Assembly (NCBI RefSeq): GCF_029433105.1
Contig: NZ_JARNTW010000003.1
Span: 186,001 to 250,000 of the forward strand
Reading direction: 5' to 3'
Origin: Runella sp. MFBS21
GTDB taxonomy: Bacteria > Bacteroidota > Bacteroidia > Cytophagales > Spirosomataceae
Length of the DNA stretch: 64,000 nucleotides
Part shown: piece after piece, positions 62,693 through 64,000 of the stretch
Numbering within the stretch: the first letter of the stretch is position 1
Layout of the letters: every line of letters begins with the position of its first letter
Position numbers and translations under genes: made by a program
The notes under the pieces: model-generated
What the model saw: only the letters and a program-made list of their open reading frames with translations
The model's database searches: none
Told to the model about the DNA's origin: nothing

Positions 62693-63064
62693 ATGTCTGA
62701 AGCAGAAAAAAGTAAAGCCCAGTTAGTGATTGTCACTGGGTTGGTAATCTTTTCGTTTATTTTCAAATCGGCCTCCTTATATTTACTCTACGCCGCAGGG
62801 ATTGTAGGTCTTCTTAGTATTTTCGTTCCTGTAGTAGGAGATTTTATCGTAAAAATTTGGTTCAAAATCGCCGAAGGATTAGGATGGTTTAACTCTCGGG
62901 TTATTCTTTCGATTATGTTTTATGTGTTTTTGTGGCCAATAGCGATGCTTTATCGCCTTTCTACCAAAAACCCAATGGGCGTAAAACGTCCTACATCTAC
63001 CAATACCGTATATGTAGAACGTAATCATGAATACACCAAAAAAGACCTAGAACAAATCTGGTAA
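62693..63064 (+). CDS. SxtJ family membrane protein
   Basis: A 123-residue protein with three membrane segments (about residues 8-25, 30-50 and 68-90) and a basic C-terminal tail. MSEAEKSKAQLVIVTGLVIF and FYVFLWPIAMLYRLSTKNP are the features I recognise from SxtJ, which is found next to carbamoyltransferases in cyanobacteria and other phyla. Its role is not known. It ends in a perfect hairpin whose loop holds the stop codon. With the DUF5989 miniprotein it forms a two-gene transcript. Confidence 0.8.
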   Translation: MSEAEKSKAQLVIVTGLVIFSFIFKSASLYLLYAAGIVGLLSIFVPVVGDFIVKIWFKIAEGLGWFNSRVILSIMFYVFLWPIAMLYRLSTKNPMGVKRPTSTNTVYVERNHEYTKKDLEQIW

Positions 63065-63075
63065 GATTTGTTCTA
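63048..63075. terminator. Hairpin holding the stop codons of two convergent genes
   Basis: TAGAACAAATCT (63048-63059) and AGATTTGTTCTA (63064-63075) form a perfect 12-bp stem around GGTA, followed by CCC and five T. The TAA of the SxtJ-like gene begins in the loop (63062-63064), and the TAG of the LOG gene (63075-63073, minus) is the end of the second arm. Confidence 0.8.
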
Positions 63076-63825
63076 CCCTTTTTCTAAAAGCCACCAAATC
63101 GGCTTACGGCGTTTCTGAACATGGTAGTTGGTCATCAAGTACAGGCTAATGTGCTCGATGGCCTCATCTACACTATCAGTCACTTTGAGTAGTCCTAGGT
63201 CTTCGGGCGATATGGTACCTTGCTCTACCATTTTTTCGAGCATTGTCAACATGGGTTTGTAGTATTCTGTGCCCATGAGTACCATCGGAAAATTAGTGAC
63301 TGTGCGGGTTTGAATGAGCGTCAAGGTTTCATACAGTTCATCCATTGTCCCTACTCCACCGGGCATAATCACAAATCCATAAGAATATTTGACCAATAGT
63401 ACTTTACGCACAAAGAAGTACTTAATCTTCACCCATTTTTGCATATAAGGGTTTTCACTTTGCTCGTGGGGCAGTTTAATATTACAGCCTACCGAACGTC
63501 CCCCATTTTCGAACGCACCTCTATTGGCCGCTTCCATAATACCTGGCCCTCCTCCCGTCATTACGGTCATGCCAAGGTCATTGACGATGCGTTTTCCCAA
63601 TTCGCGCGCTTGCTCATAATACACCGACCCTTCTTTGAAGCGAGCCGAGCCAAAAACCGTAATACACGGCCCCACAAAATGCAGCGCTCGAATTCCTTTC
63701 AAAAACTCCCACAATACATCTAGGATAAATAAAAACTCAAAACGACGGCTTTTGGGGCCTTCCAAATAATAATCTCCGTGACGTTGGTCAATAAAAGGCT
63801 TTCTTTTTTCTGGTTCTGGAATCAT
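63073..63825 (-). CDS. LOG family protein (TIGR00730 type Rossmann fold)
   Basis: A 250-residue protein of the LOG (lysine decarboxylase-like) family. It contains ITVFGSARFKEGSVYY, MTGGGPGIMEAANRGAFE and the family-defining PGGVGTMDELYETLT near residue 155. Family members release a base from nucleoside 5'-monophosphates by phosphoribohydrolase action, making cytokinin in plants; in bacteria the substrate is less certain. The N-terminal ~25 residues (EKRKPFIDQRHGDYYLEG) are polar. It converges on the SxtJ-like gene, sharing a terminator hairpin, and looks independent of it. Confidence 0.9.
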   Translation of the reverse strand: MIPEPEKRKPFIDQRHGDYYLEGPKSRRFEFLFILDVLWEFLKGIRALHFVGPCITVFGSARFKEGSVYYEQARELGKRIVNDLGMTVMTGGGPGIMEAANRGAFENGGRSVGCNIKLPHEQSENPYMQKWVKIKYFFVRKVLLVKYSYGFVIMPGGVGTMDELYETLTLIQTRTVTNFPMVLMGTEYYKPMLTMLEKMVEQGTISPEDLGLLKVTDSVDEAIEHISLYLMTNYHVQKRRKPIWWLLEKG

Positions 63826-64000
63826 ATGGAATTTAAATAACTATTTAGTATTGTATTCCTTTACGAATGAATCTAAAGGAGAAAATATAAATCTTGGAAA
63901 AACTTTTGAGTGATTTTCTATCAAGAGCTAATCAATAAAAACCGAAAGCCCATGTTTTTAGACATTTAAACATCCCTCTCCCCCTCAAAATCCCAACAAA
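63826..64000. other. Right end of the window, no gene seen
   Basis: AT-rich sequence upstream of the LOG gene. It must hold the LOG promoter, but I see no clear TAnnTTTG box on the minus strand and no coding frame of note. Confidence 0.4.

Noticed and set aside
59220-63064. Complete saxitoxin-like biosynthetic cluster
   Set aside because: Only the carbamoyltransferase-associated genes are present; no polyketide synthase-like SxtA, amidinotransferase or tailoring oxygenase is seen.
1-64000. CRISPR arrays, tRNA or rRNA genes, insertion sequences, prophage
   Set aside because: No regular spacer repeats, no cloverleaf-like stretch in the gaps, and no transposase or phage protein among the frames.

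Overview
The window looks like chromosomal DNA from a Bacteroidota bacterium, most likely order Cytophagales near Spirosomataceae (Runella, Dyadobacter and relatives). This rests on several signs. The transcript starts carry the Bacteroidota promoter pattern TTG-N18-21-TAnnTTTG. There is a gliding-motility permease (GldF), a PadR gene paired with a macrolide-exporter-type permease that has an N-terminal prefix domain, a seven-bladed-propeller histidine kinase, DUF1573 and DUF4199 proteins, and AraC regulators with the DUF6597-type N-terminus. I cannot place the genus. I saw no rRNA, tRNA, CRISPR array, prophage or complete insertion sequence.

Layout. 0-13 kb: a rhodanese-thioredoxin protein cut by the left edge, a cation efflux protein, PadR plus permease, an MFS carrier, an SPFH/NfeD membrane pair, an aldehyde dehydrogenase, a nuclease-A-inhibitor-like protein, a mutarotase and a saccharopine-dehydrogenase-like enzyme. 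13-25 kb: housekeeping genes (recJ, lptB, gldF without gldG, a fused oxoprolinase, an XRE/IrrE-like regulator, lolD, radA). 25-34.5 kb: an ABC-F ATPase behind a structured leader, a sugar-isomerase-like gene divergent from an AraC regulator with a 21-bp-phased operator, a two-component system, an MFS carrier, a 41-residue Cys-rich protein and gpsA. 34.5-42.2 kb: an accessory zone with three copies of an AraC-regulator plus membrane-protein unit, one intact Uma2 nuclease gene, the relic of another, a cupin relic and several short perfect palindromes.

42.4-50.6 kb: hisGDC, read leftwards behind a his leader peptide with five consecutive His codons and mutually exclusive RNA stems. Upstream of it lies a trans-3-hydroxy-L-proline pair (dehydratase plus pyrroline-carboxylate reductase) and, past a small secreted protein gene, a D-amino-acid dehydrogenase. 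50.7-58 kb: a one-direction run of propeller kinase, LuxR-type response regulator, PDZ aspartyl protease, secreted PD40 protein and a membrane acyltransferase-like protein. 58-64 kb: an Ppx/GppA phosphatase, then a carbamoyltransferase, SGNH hydrolase, DUF5989 miniprotein and SxtJ-like protein. This last group has the same gene content as sxtI-J-K-L of the saxitoxin cluster. A LOG-family protein closes the window.

The most interesting items are the his attenuator, the sxtIJKL-like carbamoylation module, the triplicated AraC/membrane units with Uma2 genes at the same internal position, the phased AraC operator and the ABC-F leader. Several gene starts were moved downstream from the longest possible start, using signal peptides, family N-termini or promoter position.
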